Position numbers and translations under genes: made by a program | The notes under the pieces: generated by a model | What the model was told of the DNA's origin: nothing | Databases searched by the model: none | Seen by the model: the letters and a program-made list of their open reading frames with translations, nothing else | Shown: positions 17,028 to 26,717 of the stretch, piece after piece | Layout: every line of letters begins with the position of its first letter | Position numbering within the stretch: position 1 is the stretch's first letter | DNA from: an uncultured Paraprevotella sp. | GTDB lineage: Bacteria; Bacteroidota; Bacteroidia; Bacteroidales; Bacteroidaceae | Direction: 5' to 3' | Assembly: GCA_910586505.1 (NCBI GenBank) | Contig: CAJUGV010000009.1 | Span: 31,139-95,138, forward strand | DNA length: 64,000 nt

Positions 17028-20000
17028 TTAGAATGTAGCCGTCAGGCCGAATGTATAAGACTTGGCACGTGGAGTGATAGCCTTGTCCATGGTCACTCCC
17101 ATACCACCGTAGTTCACTTCGGGGTCCACACCGGAGTACTTGGTCAGACAGAACAAGTTCTCGCCGCTCAGATAGAAGTTCAAACGTTCGAATCCGATAC
17201 GCTTGATGAGTTTGGGAGCGAAAGAGTAGGACAACTGCAGATAATTCAATCGCAGGAAAGAGCCGTCTTCCACAAAACGGTCACTACCCATGTGGTTATA
17301 ACCCGCATTATAGAGTGCTCTAGGCAGGATGTGTCCGCCGTCGGCTCCGTCGCCTTCCTTGCGCCAACGGTAATTTACCGCTGTGCTCTGGTTATCGGCG
17401 CCGTGCATATTTTCGGCGTTCATTCGTGCCACATTGGCGATTTTATTACCGTAACGGTAGTTGAACTGTGCATTCAGACTCCATCCCTTATACATCAGGC
17501 GAAGACCGAAACCACCAGTTAGCTTAGGCAGTGAGCTTCCCAAATAAACCACGTCATACTGGTCGATACTACCGTCGTGATTCACATCCTCGTAGATGGC
17601 ATCCCCACCGGTAAAGGCATACTTCGTACCGTTGTAGTCGTAGTACATCTGCATCGGAGTTCCGTCGGCACCGTAAATCACCTCACCCTTCTCATCACGA
17701 GCCACCGGACATGAAGCCCCGGCCTCCTGTGCCTTGCCGAACTGGTCATAACTGTAGGCATATACTCCTTTGTAGCGCAAACCGTAGATGGCACCGAAAG
17801 GATTGTCAATCTGTATACGCGTCATATACTCTCCGTTCCTGGGCAACTTGACACCCGTACCATTCATGGCAGCCAGTCGCGTAGGATCCATGGCTGTGAT
17901 GGTATTACGGTTGTTGGCAAAAGTAAAGTTGAAAGTGGCGGCCAAATCGCCCACAATCTTCACCCTATTCAGATTGAGGTTGATTTCATATCCCTTGTTG
18001 AGCATGTCACCACCGTTTTCCACCAACAGTGTAGAGAATCCCGTAGTGCTTGGAATGGGCGCATTTTCGGTAAGCAGGTCTGTCTGTTTCTTATTATAAA
18101 GGTTGATATCGGCCGTAATCAAATCATCAAAGAAACCGATATTCCATCCCAGGTTCCATTCGGAAGAAGTCTCCCAACGCAGGTCGGTAAGACGCACATT
18201 GCCGGGACGCATACCGATAACGTCCACATAACGCCCGTCTATGTTGTATACACTATAGTGAGTGTCCGCCTTATTCGGTTCGCGACCGTTCAGTCCCCAT
18301 CCGAACCGCACGGCAAACATGCTAAGCCACTTACGTGTGGGTTCCATCCACTTTTCGTCACTCACATTCCATCGTCCGGACACAGCCGTAAAATACCCCC
18401 ATCGGTGAGACGGACCGAACTTAGTGCTTCCGTCGGCACGCAACGTCAGGTCGAGCATATATTTCGACTGATAGGCATAATGGCTCTGGAAAGCCCAATT
18501 GGCACTGCGCCCGTGACCGGAACCTGTAGAAAGTTCTTTCAAATGTCCGCCTGCCGAACCGGAAATGATAGATCCGCCCGGCAACATGTAAGAACCCAGT
18601 CTCTGATTACTGGAAGTAATGGAAGTCATCTCACCTTTGAAGAAAAGGCGTACGGAATGGTCCTGATTCTTGATATAAGGAATAAAAGTGAGCTGATGGC
18701 GGGTGGTGAAACCGAAACTCTTGCCAAAAGAAGAGGTGGCAGAGTTGATTGCCTGCTCATCTTCCTTATAGAACACGTTCTTCAGTTCCCAAGGATAGAA
18801 AGTGTCAGTGTTATTGTTCCACACACTCAGCACTACTGTACCCTTATAATTAAGCTGCGTAGATTGTTCATCCAACCCTAACAAACGATATTGTATGTCA
18901 AACTGTGGTTGGATACTGTAACTGCGCTCTCTGTTCTGCGCCAACCAAGCGGAAGCCACGGGGTTCACGGCCTTGCGTTGTGAATCGAGCTCATCCCTGT
19001 CACCACTATAGCGCGGAATAAAACGGGGTTGCATATAATAGGTACCCAGCGAGTTTCCGTTTACATCTTCATCATAAATAGCCAAGTTAGGCATCTTCTT
19101 GTAGGCGATGGCCAGCAGGTCGTCGCTGTTCTTGTGGTTATCGGTATAAGTGAGCGAAAAGTCACTTGAAATCTTGATACGATCGTTCACGAAATAGTCC
19201 AGCGCCATACGAGTAGTAAAACGGTCGAGCTTCTGGGCAATAATAGAACCCACCTGATGATCGTAACCGGCCGAAATACGGTAATTGGCCTTCTCGCCTC
19301 CTCCGGTGAGAGAGATGTAATGGGTCTGGAAGAGACCAAACTGCTTCACTGCCTTGCGCCAATCCGTATTATTATTGAACTGCTCGTATTCTGAAAATAC
19401 AGGATCATAGTTCAACTCCGGCTGGCTTTCAGGATTCTGGTTCACATTGAAAAGTTCTTCTTTCATCAGCATGGTATACTCGTCACCGTTAAGCAATTTA
19501 TAACCCTCTGGCTGATAAGTACCTTTAAGTTTGAGCGAATAGGTAAATTTAGGCTTTCCTCTTGAGCCTCGGCGAGTCACAATATTGATTACACCGTTGG
19601 CACCCTGGGACCCCCAGATGGCTGTAGCAGCCGCATCTTTGAGCACCGTAATACTCTCAATATCTTCGGGATTGATGGAAAGCAGCTCGGCAAATTTCTC
19701 ATCGGTCATGTTGTTGTAGTCCACATCGTTGTTAGCATCGGTGGCAAAGATATTATCGTCCACCACAATGAGCGGCTCAGCATTTCCAATAATGGTCGAC
19801 ACACCGCGCAGACGCATAGTAGTTCCCGATCCCAGGTTACCGGAAGAGGCAATGATGTCAAGTCCGGCGATACGTCCCTGCAAAGCCTCGTCGGCCGAAG
19901 TGAACGACAATCCGTCAAACTCCGACATTTTGATGGTCTGTTGCGAGAACGACTGCTCACGCTCAGGGATTGCCAAACCACCGGTGGCAATCTTCGGTCC

Positions 20001-20339
20001 TGCTTCGACCACCACTTCCTTAAGCGCTTTACTATTCTCCTCCATCATAATATTAAACACCTTACGGCCTTTCAGCTCGTGATACACGGTCTTGTAGCCC
20101 ATATAGGTAAAACGCAGTTTATTTTTCTCATTCTGAACTTTGAGAGTGAAATTTCCGTTCAAGTCTGTCACCGTAGCCGACACGATACGATTCGCTGCGT
20201 CTATTTCGCCTACGTACACGCCCATAAGAGGACCCAAGTCGTCCGATATGGTTCCGCTGGCCACTCGATTCTGCCCCATGGCCCACAGCGGACACAGACA
20301 GAACAGGCATATTATCAGATATTTTATCTTATTGTTCAT
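17028..20339 (-). CDS. SusC-like TonB-dependent outer-membrane transporter (pair 2)
   Basis: This 1103-residue transporter has a signal peptide (ends LWAMGQ), a carboxypeptidase-regulatory-like domain at about 25-100 (SGTISDDLGPLMGVYV, GNFTLKVQN, YMGYKTV) and a plug with MRLRGVSTI, EPLIVVDDNIF and ITVLKDAAATAIWGSQGANGVINIVTRRG. The beta-barrel ends YTFGLTATF. It lies 32 bp after a fasciclin gene and 24 bp before susD. The plug contains VVDDN where VVDGV is more usual; this is a loop change and not a sign of damage. It should import oligosaccharide together with the SusD partner. Confidence 0.95.
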   Translation of the reverse strand: MNNKIKYLIICLFCLCPLWAMGQNRVASGTISDDLGPLMGVYVGEIDAANRIVSATVTDLNGNFTLKVQNEKNKLRFTYMGYKTVYHELKGRKVFNIMMEENSKALKEVVVEAGPKIATGGLAIPEREQSFSQQTIKMSEFDGLSFTSADEALQGRIAGLDIIASSGNLGSGTTMRLRGVSTIIGNAEPLIVVDDNIFATDANNDVDYNNMTDEKFAELLSINPEDIESITVLKDAAATAIWGSQGANGVINIVTRRGSRGKPKFTYSLKLKGTYQPEGYKLLNGDEYTMLMKEELFNVNQNPESQPELNYDPVFSEYEQFNNNTDWRKAVKQFGLFQTHYISLTGGGEKANYRISAGYDHQVGSIIAQKLDRFTTRMALDYFVNDRIKISSDFSLTYTDNHKNSDDLLAIAYKKMPNLAIYDEDVNGNSLGTYYMQPRFIPRYSGDRDELDSQRKAVNPVASAWLAQNRERSYSIQPQFDIQYRLLGLDEQSTQLNYKGTVVLSVWNNNTDTFYPWELKNVFYKEDEQAINSATSSFGKSFGFTTRHQLTFIPYIKNQDHSVRLFFKGEMTSITSSNQRLGSYMLPGGSIISGSAGGHLKELSTGSGHGRSANWAFQSHYAYQSKYMLDLTLRADGSTKFGPSHRWGYFTAVSGRWNVSDEKWMEPTRKWLSMFAVRFGWGLNGREPNKADTHYSVYNIDGRYVDVIGMRPGNVRLTDLRWETSSEWNLGWNIGFFDDLITADINLYNKKQTDLLTENAPIPSTTGFSTLLVENGGDMLNKGYEINLNLNRVKIVGDLAATFNFTFANNRNTITAMDPTRLAAMNGTGVKLPRNGEYMTRIQIDNPFGAIYGLRYKGVYAYSYDQFGKAQEAGASCPVARDEKGEVIYGADGTPMQMYYDYNGTKYAFTGGDAIYEDVNHDGSIDQYDVVYLGSSLPKLTGGFGLRLMYKGWSLNAQFNYRYGNKIANVARMNAENMHGADNQSTAVNYRWRKEGDGADGGHILPRALYNAGYNHMGSDRFVEDGSFLRLNYLQLSYSFAPKLIKRIGFERLNFYLSGENLFCLTKYSGVDPEVNYGGMGVTMDKAITPRAKSYTFGLTATF

Positions 20340-20371
20340 AATCTCTGTATTTATTTCTTATGTGTGATTTG

Positions 20372-23083
20372 CTATGGGTTAGTCTCAGGAGCACGTTCGC
20401 TGTCTTTAAGGCAGAAACATTCGTCATCATACACGAGCGGCTCCTTTACGCGGTGCACCACCACATACGACGATGCATTGATTCTTGCGTCATTCGTATC
20501 CATTGTTTTCTTCGAGAAAATATATTCGCGTGTCATACGGTTGTAAAACGCAGGGTCTTCCGTGGTAACACGAGTAGGTCCCGTCTTATCCGAATTGTCG
20601 ACCAAAGTGATTCCCGAAGCGTCCGAACTCACACGGAGCGTGTAGCTCAATCCCTTGTTGATACCGGCTAAATAGGTCGCAGCCGTCTCGTATGATTTGT
20701 TACGCACATCTCCACCGATATAGATGGAGTTGTCCTGGAAATGATATTTCAGGAAGTTCATCACACGCTGTGTGTAAATCTGCTTGAGAGAATCCACATC
20801 CACATCCGTGCCTTCATACACCTGTTCCAGATAGTTAATATCTTTCCAGCGGGGCAGTCCCAAGCTATAAGCCTTACGCATAGCTGCATTATCGGGCACA
20901 TAAACCGTGTAATGATAAGAACTGAAAGTACGGATACCTTCATTCCCGGCATTCATGTTAAGCGATTTTTTAGTGATGAGAGAATAGAGACCTTCCTGAC
21001 TGGACGTCCATTCCTCATTACCCATAAGCAAATCGCGGAACTCGCTGTATTCATCCTGCTCGTCAAGTTCCATCATCAAACTGCGGAAGGTGGGCTGTAC
21101 CATGCGGTCCATCACATAATAGGATCCGTTATCCATCTTCACCACTTCATCCGCCTTTATATCTTCACCTGTAAACTGATCCCTGACAGTAGCTTCGTTG
21201 CCCTTGCGTTCAATATGTATACCGCCATCGTCTTTGGTGAGATAATATTCCGAACCGTTACCCACATAATTTCCACCTTCCACATCGCGAGGGATCGTGC
21301 AGAAATTGAGCAGGTCTGTCAGTCTGTTGGCCACTACGGGATTGGCACTATAGCCTACCACTTCATTCTTATCGTCCTTCACCTCATTGGCACGCAAGAT
21401 CACAGCCCCTTCTTCCTTGCATCCCTCCAGACCGCCTACAGTACGGTCATATCTGTAGGAGAAAGCCTCCACCTGGTTTTTCTCTTCATTATAATAGAAT
21501 TTAAACCAACGGGGATCATCACCGCTATAGGTCACGGGGTCTATATAACATTCCAACGCCTTGTCGGTGAGAATCAGAAAGTCGTAATGACTCACCATAG
21601 AAAGCAAATAGGGTTTGAACTCAAGCGACTTGATGGCCCAGTTTATAATACGCATATTCTCGTTTACCAACGTAGGAGCGAACACCGAACGGTAGGCTGC
21701 AGGGGCATAAGCCTTACGCATGACATAGACCGCACCGTTGTTGCACACTGCAGTGCTACCGGTCACAATGTCGTCACCAGTCATTCCTACGGGATCCTTC
21801 GCATCATCAAGAACCAGATTGAAGCGACTGGGTAATGAGGAAAGGAAAGAATATTGCATGTGGTTGTTCATGAACTCGGCCAATACATCGTTTGGCACGT
21901 TTTCAAAAGGTTCGTCGCTTGGATAGCGATCGCGCAGGAAAGCGCCCAAATCACCATTCCAATATTCATATAAAGCATCATCGGTGGGCGCAAAAACGGC
22001 ACCCATATCAAGCGGCAAATCCTCGGATCCGCCCTCGGCATAACTATTTTGAGAAGGGTCAAACTTGAGTACGCCCTTTACTTCTTTTCCTTCATAAGAG
22101 GTAAGTGAACTGCCCGTAGCCGATTGATGAAAATAACAACGCTCATAAATAGAGTCACCTCCGGCGAGAAGCGGGTACACATCCGAACCGTAAGTCTTAT
22201 TCAGTTGCCCGTAAGCTACAGAAAGATTAGAGGCTGTGAAAGGAGCCGAATAACGGTCGAGTAATTTACTGAACACACGGGTACTACCATTGGTACGCAT
22301 GTAGTCGGCCATATTGGGTAATGGCAACGCCGGAGCTTCCATAATGTGGATATAACCGTTCTGGCAAGTCACATTTCCCTCTTTTACTTTCACATTATTT
22401 ATATATACGTCCTCCTCCTGGAAATCCTTTCCGTTGAAGAGGTAAGAAAAGTCATTCTTAGTAACTCCCTTCGCCAACATCTGACGCCAAATGAAATGCA
22501 CCATCGGCATGCTCGCATCATCTATCAGATTATAGAAGGGTTGGTGCTTTTCACGCAAACGACGCCAATAGTCGGCACTTACCGAAGCTTCGGTAAGCGA
22601 AGCCTGCGTCACAGACGGTATGGAGTCATACACAGTCCACCGCGTGTTGTCGCGCCGCATCACCTGTCCCTTGAGAATTTCGTCTCCATTAGGTTGGTTG
22701 GTTAACAAATCAAGCACATAGGCATTCTCCAACATAGAAGTATTCACTAAAAACCTCTTCATTGCAACAGAGAGATTGTTCTCATCCACCCCATGCGCCT
22801 TAAAATATGCACGGTAGGTATCATCGTCGGCCACAAAAACCGTCACACTACCGGTTTTACTCAGGAATTCGGTCTGTCCCAGATCATCCACCATCTTTAA
22901 ATAAATACTGAAATTGCCGCGACGCGCCAATTCTTCATAAATGCTGTTCCCTAACCAAGAGGGCTTTTCCTGTGCCCATTCATAGTCATCGGAGCAGGAG
23001 GGCATCATGCAAAGTGCACCTGCCAGAATGCTGGTAGAGAGTAAAAACCTGTACGGCTTTGTACGTAATACTTTTTTTAGCAT
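20372..23083 (-). CDS. Large fasciclin-domain lipoprotein, first gene of operon
   Basis: The 903-residue lipoprotein has lipobox MPSC (Cys30) followed by SDDYEW. It appears to hold three or four FAS1-like repeats. The first (about 45-160) shows NFSIYLKMVDDLGQTEF, VTVFVADDDTYRAYF and RFLVNTSML. The second (about 275-430) has RVFSKLLDRYSAPF, GAVFAPTDDALYEYW and EFMNNHMQYS. The last (about 720-880) has EFRDLLMGNEEW, YTVYVPDNAAMRKA and FLKYHFQDNS. It opens the seven-gene fasciclin-Sus operon, 32 bp before susC. A terminator lies between it and the gene upstream on the same strand, so it should have its own promoter in the 55 bp before the start, though I see no good -7 box there. Role in surface capture is inferred. 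Confidence 0.75.
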   Translation of the reverse strand: MLKKVLRTKPYRFLLSTSILAGALCMMPSCSDDYEWAQEKPSWLGNSIYEELARRGNFSIYLKMVDDLGQTEFLSKTGSVTVFVADDDTYRAYFKAHGVDENNLSVAMKRFLVNTSMLENAYVLDLLTNQPNGDEILKGQVMRRDNTRWTVYDSIPSVTQASLTEASVSADYWRRLREKHQPFYNLIDDASMPMVHFIWRQMLAKGVTKNDFSYLFNGKDFQEEDVYINNVKVKEGNVTCQNGYIHIMEAPALPLPNMADYMRTNGSTRVFSKLLDRYSAPFTASNLSVAYGQLNKTYGSDVYPLLAGGDSIYERCYFHQSATGSSLTSYEGKEVKGVLKFDPSQNSYAEGGSEDLPLDMGAVFAPTDDALYEYWNGDLGAFLRDRYPSDEPFENVPNDVLAEFMNNHMQYSFLSSLPSRFNLVLDDAKDPVGMTGDDIVTGSTAVCNNGAVYVMRKAYAPAAYRSVFAPTLVNENMRIINWAIKSLEFKPYLLSMVSHYDFLILTDKALECYIDPVTYSGDDPRWFKFYYNEEKNQVEAFSYRYDRTVGGLEGCKEEGAVILRANEVKDDKNEVVGYSANPVVANRLTDLLNFCTIPRDVEGGNYVGNGSEYYLTKDDGGIHIERKGNEATVRDQFTGEDIKADEVVKMDNGSYYVMDRMVQPTFRSLMMELDEQDEYSEFRDLLMGNEEWTSSQEGLYSLITKKSLNMNAGNEGIRTFSSYHYTVYVPDNAAMRKAYSLGLPRWKDINYLEQVYEGTDVDVDSLKQIYTQRVMNFLKYHFQDNSIYIGGDVRNKSYETAATYLAGINKGLSYTLRVSSDASGITLVDNSDKTGPTRVTTEDPAFYNRMTREYIFSKKTMDTNDARINASSYVVVHRVKEPLVYDDECFCLKDSERAPETNP

Positions 23084-23138
23084 AAAACCATATCTTTAAA
23101 TTATGTTTTTCATCAGGCCGACTGTACAGCCTCGCATA

Positions 23139-23174
23139 TAAAAAAGGGCGACGGCACACAAGGCACCGCCGCCC
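23139..23174 (-). terminator. Terminator after first multi-module binding protein gene
   Basis: On the minus strand GGGCGGCGG (23174-23166) pairs with CCGTCGCCC (23154-23146) with one mismatch, followed by a run of T to 23139. It separates the lyase cassettes from the fasciclin-Sus operon. Confidence 0.85.
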
Positions 23175-23202
23175 CTGCTATTCATACTTTATAAAAGTGT
23201 TC

Positions 23203-26200
23203 TCAATTGCCGGCTACTACATATTTCTTGCCATCCACAACATAAATGCCTTTCCTCAGGCCCTTCACTGCATCAGCACGTTTCACCTGCTTGCGAACAA
23301 GTTTACCGGTAATGTCATATACATCCACGATTTCGGATTCAACACGCTCAGCATCCTTCACCACTTCACCTACGTTTACACCATCTTCATTGCTTACGTA
23401 GTAAAGACGGAAGTTGTCGGCCCACCATTGGGAACCGTTGCCCCTCACGATGTCGTGCCCTATACAACCGATAGTCACAGCACCTTTATCTACATAGATT
23501 GCACGGATTGCCGTCGTGGTAGAAATCTTGTTCTGAGCGGCATTCCATTCGTCCCAGCTCGGATTGAACGGAGTTTTCTCCATTCTATCTTCCGTATAAG
23601 TGTATACAATGCTGTCGTTACCGTTAATATCGGGCACGGTAGAGATTTCCACATCATTTGTCTGGGCATACAACTCTACAAAATCATTATTATGATCCAG
23701 AATTGTGGCAGCCTCCACACGATAAGAACCTGTAGGCAACTTATACTTGCCTTCCTCACCAATCTGTGTTCCAACTACCTGACGGTAGTTGGTTGCCGAA
23801 GATATATTATGCCATTCATTCGACGACCAGCTATAGCAAACAAGATAACTATCATCCATTAGGTGATTCGTACGGTGTGTACCATCCGCATTGGATTCGC
23901 AAGTCCATCCGTTGATTCTTGAGCTAATAGGCTGCTCATTCTCATCCACAGCATCCTGATAGATATTCGGATTCACCACGAATGTCGTCATGTTGAACGG
24001 ATTCTCTTCGGTAGCTTTGGCCAACACCTCAGGAGTCATGGCATCAAGACAAACGGCCTGTAATTCTTTCACAGCCATGTCTGCATCTACTGCATCCAAT
24101 TCATTCTCATTCAACAACGCAACTACGCTCTTATAAGCCTCGTTATCAGACAACCCTCCGATCTGATCGGCCAAAACCTTGGCCGTACCCAACGGATAGC
24201 AAAGCGCTACAGACCGCTTCAGAACTGCAGTAGCTTCGCTCAGCACGTTGATCACTCTGTCGATTTCATCAGATGCATAAATATCCCATACCAAATTATC
24301 AGCTATATTGGCAGCTTCCGTCAATGCGTCCCGATAAGATTTCTCTGCCTCAGGTTGTGCATAAATACGGCCTTCGTTCAACGCACTCAACAAACTGTAA
24401 CCGTCTATCATCAAAGGTTGGATAGCTATATAGTTCGTAATGATTTTCTTGGCGTCTGCGATATACTCATCCATTTGGTCTACTGCCTCTACCACATCTG
24501 ACAGCGGCCATTCACCTTCCAAGAAAGCCCAATAACCGTCTTCCTTATCAACAGCCATACCAAGGTAATCCATGTCATCAATTCCGTAGTTGAACAAAGA
24601 ATCATGCAAGATCTCACCTTCCGCCAAACGACCGGCCAGTCGCTCGCGATAAGCTTCCATAGCATCCGAGCCAACATAAGAAAGTCTGAAATTATCAGCT
24701 TTCCATTGAGCTCCCATCATTCCTGAACGTCCTTCGCCCTTGATACCAATATAGAGCTTACCGCCTACCACAACTACATTCTGTACCGTAGTAGTCGTTT
24801 CCATATTCACACGTGCAGATTCATAAACGTCAGCATCCAGATTCATTTTCTTCTTACTGAAGTTCACACTGTCGGAAGTGGCATACAACCAAAGTTTAAG
24901 ATCAGGAACTTTTTCTATATCATTGTCCGCATAAGTAGCAGCACTAAGTTGATATACTCCATCCGGCAGAGGTACAGAGCCTTCTCCACCGATCAACTGC
25001 TGGTAATGCCCCTTACAGATATTATTGGCATCATTATCACTCCAGGAAGAACAATGCAATTCGGTATCGGTATATGACTCAACCGTCAGGTCCTTGTTAT
25101 CGGAACTACCTCTCTCCAACATCACCCATCCTCCGGGCATCGATGACTTATCACCATTCTGGAAGATGTTCGGATTGGTGATGAAGCTCGTCATGTCAAT
25201 AGGTTTGTCCAACGTCGCCGTGCTAAGGAATTCAGGAGTTATCTTCTCTTTGCACACCGCATTCAGATTAGTCACATCCGTCACCACCTCATCATAAGCA
25301 AGTGCCGCAGAATTCAAATCAGCCACCACTTTCTTATATTCTTCGGTCTCACTCAATCCGCCGATCTTATCTGCCAGATTCTTAGCCATCTGCAATGAGT
25401 AGCCCAAGCCTATCACTGCATTGGTGTTCTTTATGGTTTCAGCCAGCATCGGCACACCTTCAGTCAGAGCTGCCGAGGCTTCTTCCAATGTCGGTTTGAG
25501 AAGTGCCTGCTTCGAATCCTCAATAGCTTTTTTCAGCACCTCTTTCACTTCCTCAGTCACCGTATAGGCTCCGTCCGTAAGTTTGGCATAAATATTTTCC
25601 GCCGTGGGGATATCCTTTAAGATAAGATTGGCATTTACACAGATGGCTAACGACACTTCTACCTTTTCGCTAAGAATGCCTTCTGCAGCCTTCAAGTCCT
25701 CTTCCGAAGTATTTTCATCATAGCCGGAATACTTGTTTATTAATCCCGACATTTCCGAAGCGGCAGCAATACCTAAAGTATTCAAAGAGTCACGCATAGC
25801 CACGGCACGGTCCAATTGCATTTTGAAAGCATCAATGGGCAGACCGTCGAAATAGAGTTTAAAATCATCCCAGCAGGTCCATTCTCCACCGCGCATATCT
25901 ACACCCATCATCATTTCGCCGTTATCTCCCACAGTAAACTCCAACACATTATTGTATGCATCGGGATAGGCTTCACAATATCTCATTTGTGACTCCATTG
26001 AGTTGGGCCAACCGTCTCTCAATCCGGGAAGTCCCTCAACTTTGGGAGCACTATACAATGAAACAAAAGGAATTTCATTTTCACCTGCCACCAAATAAGC
26101 CTCAATCACTTCCGTACCATCATTAAAAGCCGTACCGTTATCCGGGTATTGCATTCTGTGGAAACCCCGAACAGTCAGTTTATAATTACCGGGACGAAGA

Positions 26201-26475
26201 CCGAATACTTTCTGCGTGGCTTTCTGCCTTGTCTTGTAGAATTCAGCATTCTTCCAGTTTCCATCCACTTTCGGATTTCCACCGCCATCTGTCCATCCTT
26301 CATTGGTACCTGTCGAGAAATCGGCATTCTTCAGATAAGTGTCAGTCACATTTATCCACTGGTGCTGCTGTGCAAAAAGAACTGCACTGCTCATCAATGT
26401 AAACATGATAGCTACCGGAACGCGCTTTCCATTCGACTTCGGAAAGTTTTTCGTAATTTTTCTTTTCATGTTCAT
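23203..26475 (-). CDS. Multi-module secreted binding protein with FIVAR-like helices (copy A)
   Basis: I do not recognise a named family for the full 1090-residue protein. After a signal peptide (ends VLFAQQ), three related beta-sandwich modules alternate with helical FIVAR-like stretches. The modules end in CWDDFKLYF (about 205), WKADNFRLSY (about 605) and WWADNFRLYY (about 1020), and each has an upstream Trp/Tyr-rich pattern such as LHCSSWSDND or LVCYSWSSNE. The C-terminus (VDVYDITGKLVRK to GIYVVDGKKYVV) looks like a type IX secretion sorting domain. Copy B at 29749-33021 has exactly the same length and is alike throughout. It follows a lyase gene and has its own promoter. Likely roles are extracellular glycan binding or scaffolding. 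The ATG at 26469 is an alternative start. Confidence 0.6.
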   Translation of the reverse strand: MNMKRKITKNFPKSNGKRVPVAIMFTLMSSAVLFAQQHQWINVTDTYLKNADFSTGTNEGWTDGGGNPKVDGNWKNAEFYKTRQKATQKVFGLRPGNYKLTVRGFHRMQYPDNGTAFNDGTEVIEAYLVAGENEIPFVSLYSAPKVEGLPGLRDGWPNSMESQMRYCEAYPDAYNNVLEFTVGDNGEMMMGVDMRGGEWTCWDDFKLYFDGLPIDAFKMQLDRAVAMRDSLNTLGIAAASEMSGLINKYSGYDENTSEEDLKAAEGILSEKVEVSLAICVNANLILKDIPTAENIYAKLTDGAYTVTEEVKEVLKKAIEDSKQALLKPTLEEASAALTEGVPMLAETIKNTNAVIGLGYSLQMAKNLADKIGGLSETEEYKKVVADLNSAALAYDEVVTDVTNLNAVCKEKITPEFLSTATLDKPIDMTSFITNPNIFQNGDKSSMPGGWVMLERGSSDNKDLTVESYTDTELHCSSWSDNDANNICKGHYQQLIGGEGSVPLPDGVYQLSAATYADNDIEKVPDLKLWLYATSDSVNFSKKKMNLDADVYESARVNMETTTTVQNVVVVGGKLYIGIKGEGRSGMMGAQWKADNFRLSYVGSDAMEAYRERLAGRLAEGEILHDSLFNYGIDDMDYLGMAVDKEDGYWAFLEGEWPLSDVVEAVDQMDEYIADAKKIITNYIAIQPLMIDGYSLLSALNEGRIYAQPEAEKSYRDALTEAANIADNLVWDIYASDEIDRVINVLSEATAVLKRSVALCYPLGTAKVLADQIGGLSDNEAYKSVVALLNENELDAVDADMAVKELQAVCLDAMTPEVLAKATEENPFNMTTFVVNPNIYQDAVDENEQPISSRINGWTCESNADGTHRTNHLMDDSYLVCYSWSSNEWHNISSATNYRQVVGTQIGEEGKYKLPTGSYRVEAATILDHNNDFVELYAQTNDVEISTVPDINGNDSIVYTYTEDRMEKTPFNPSWDEWNAAQNKISTTTAIRAIYVDKGAVTIGCIGHDIVRGNGSQWWADNFRLYYVSNEDGVNVGEVVKDAERVESEIVDVYDITGKLVRKQVKRADAVKGLRKGIYVVDGKKYVVAGN

Positions 26476-26483
26476 AAATTTAA

Positions 26484-26521
26484 AGGTTCACTTTTTTTAT
26501 TGCTCTACCATCGCCGAACCT
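26484..26521 (-). other. Leader hairpin upstream of copy A binding protein
   Basis: Inverted arms AGGTTC and GAACCT lie just before the start codon. The same arms occur at the same place before copy B (33031-33066), while the loop between them differs. Confidence 0.35.
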
Positions 26522-26628
26522 ATTGCCGATAGAGAGCTTTAAAATCATTATTAATATTTATATTCTCTCCTTCGATTCTGAGACATTGCTGTGTGTCCAG
26601 CCTCCGAATGATGTTTTTTTCTATCACA

Positions 26629-26697
26629 CGAAAGTAGCGATTACACACCATTTCATATGGGATAGAAAAAAACATATTCTTAGGCATTTTATAACAT
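26629..26697 (-). promoter_or_regulatory. Promoter with 27-bp operator, copy A binding protein
   Basis: A near-consensus -7 box TACTTTCG is at 26636-26629. Exactly 34 bp further upstream is an element at 26671-26697 that starts AACA and ends CATTTTATAACAT as read on the plus strand. It agrees with the lyase operators at 19 of 27 positions, including an unbroken 13-base end shared with the copy B lyase operator. The start codon is about 150 bp downstream, implying a long leader. Confidence 0.55.
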
Positions 26698-26717
26698 ATT
26701 GACTTTTTCCTGCAGTT

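Noticed and set aside
20741..21835. Plus-strand open frame of 364 codons antisense to the 903-residue fasciclin gene
   Set aside because: The opposite strand encodes a signal peptide and FAS1 motifs in an operon; this frame is a codon-usage mirror.
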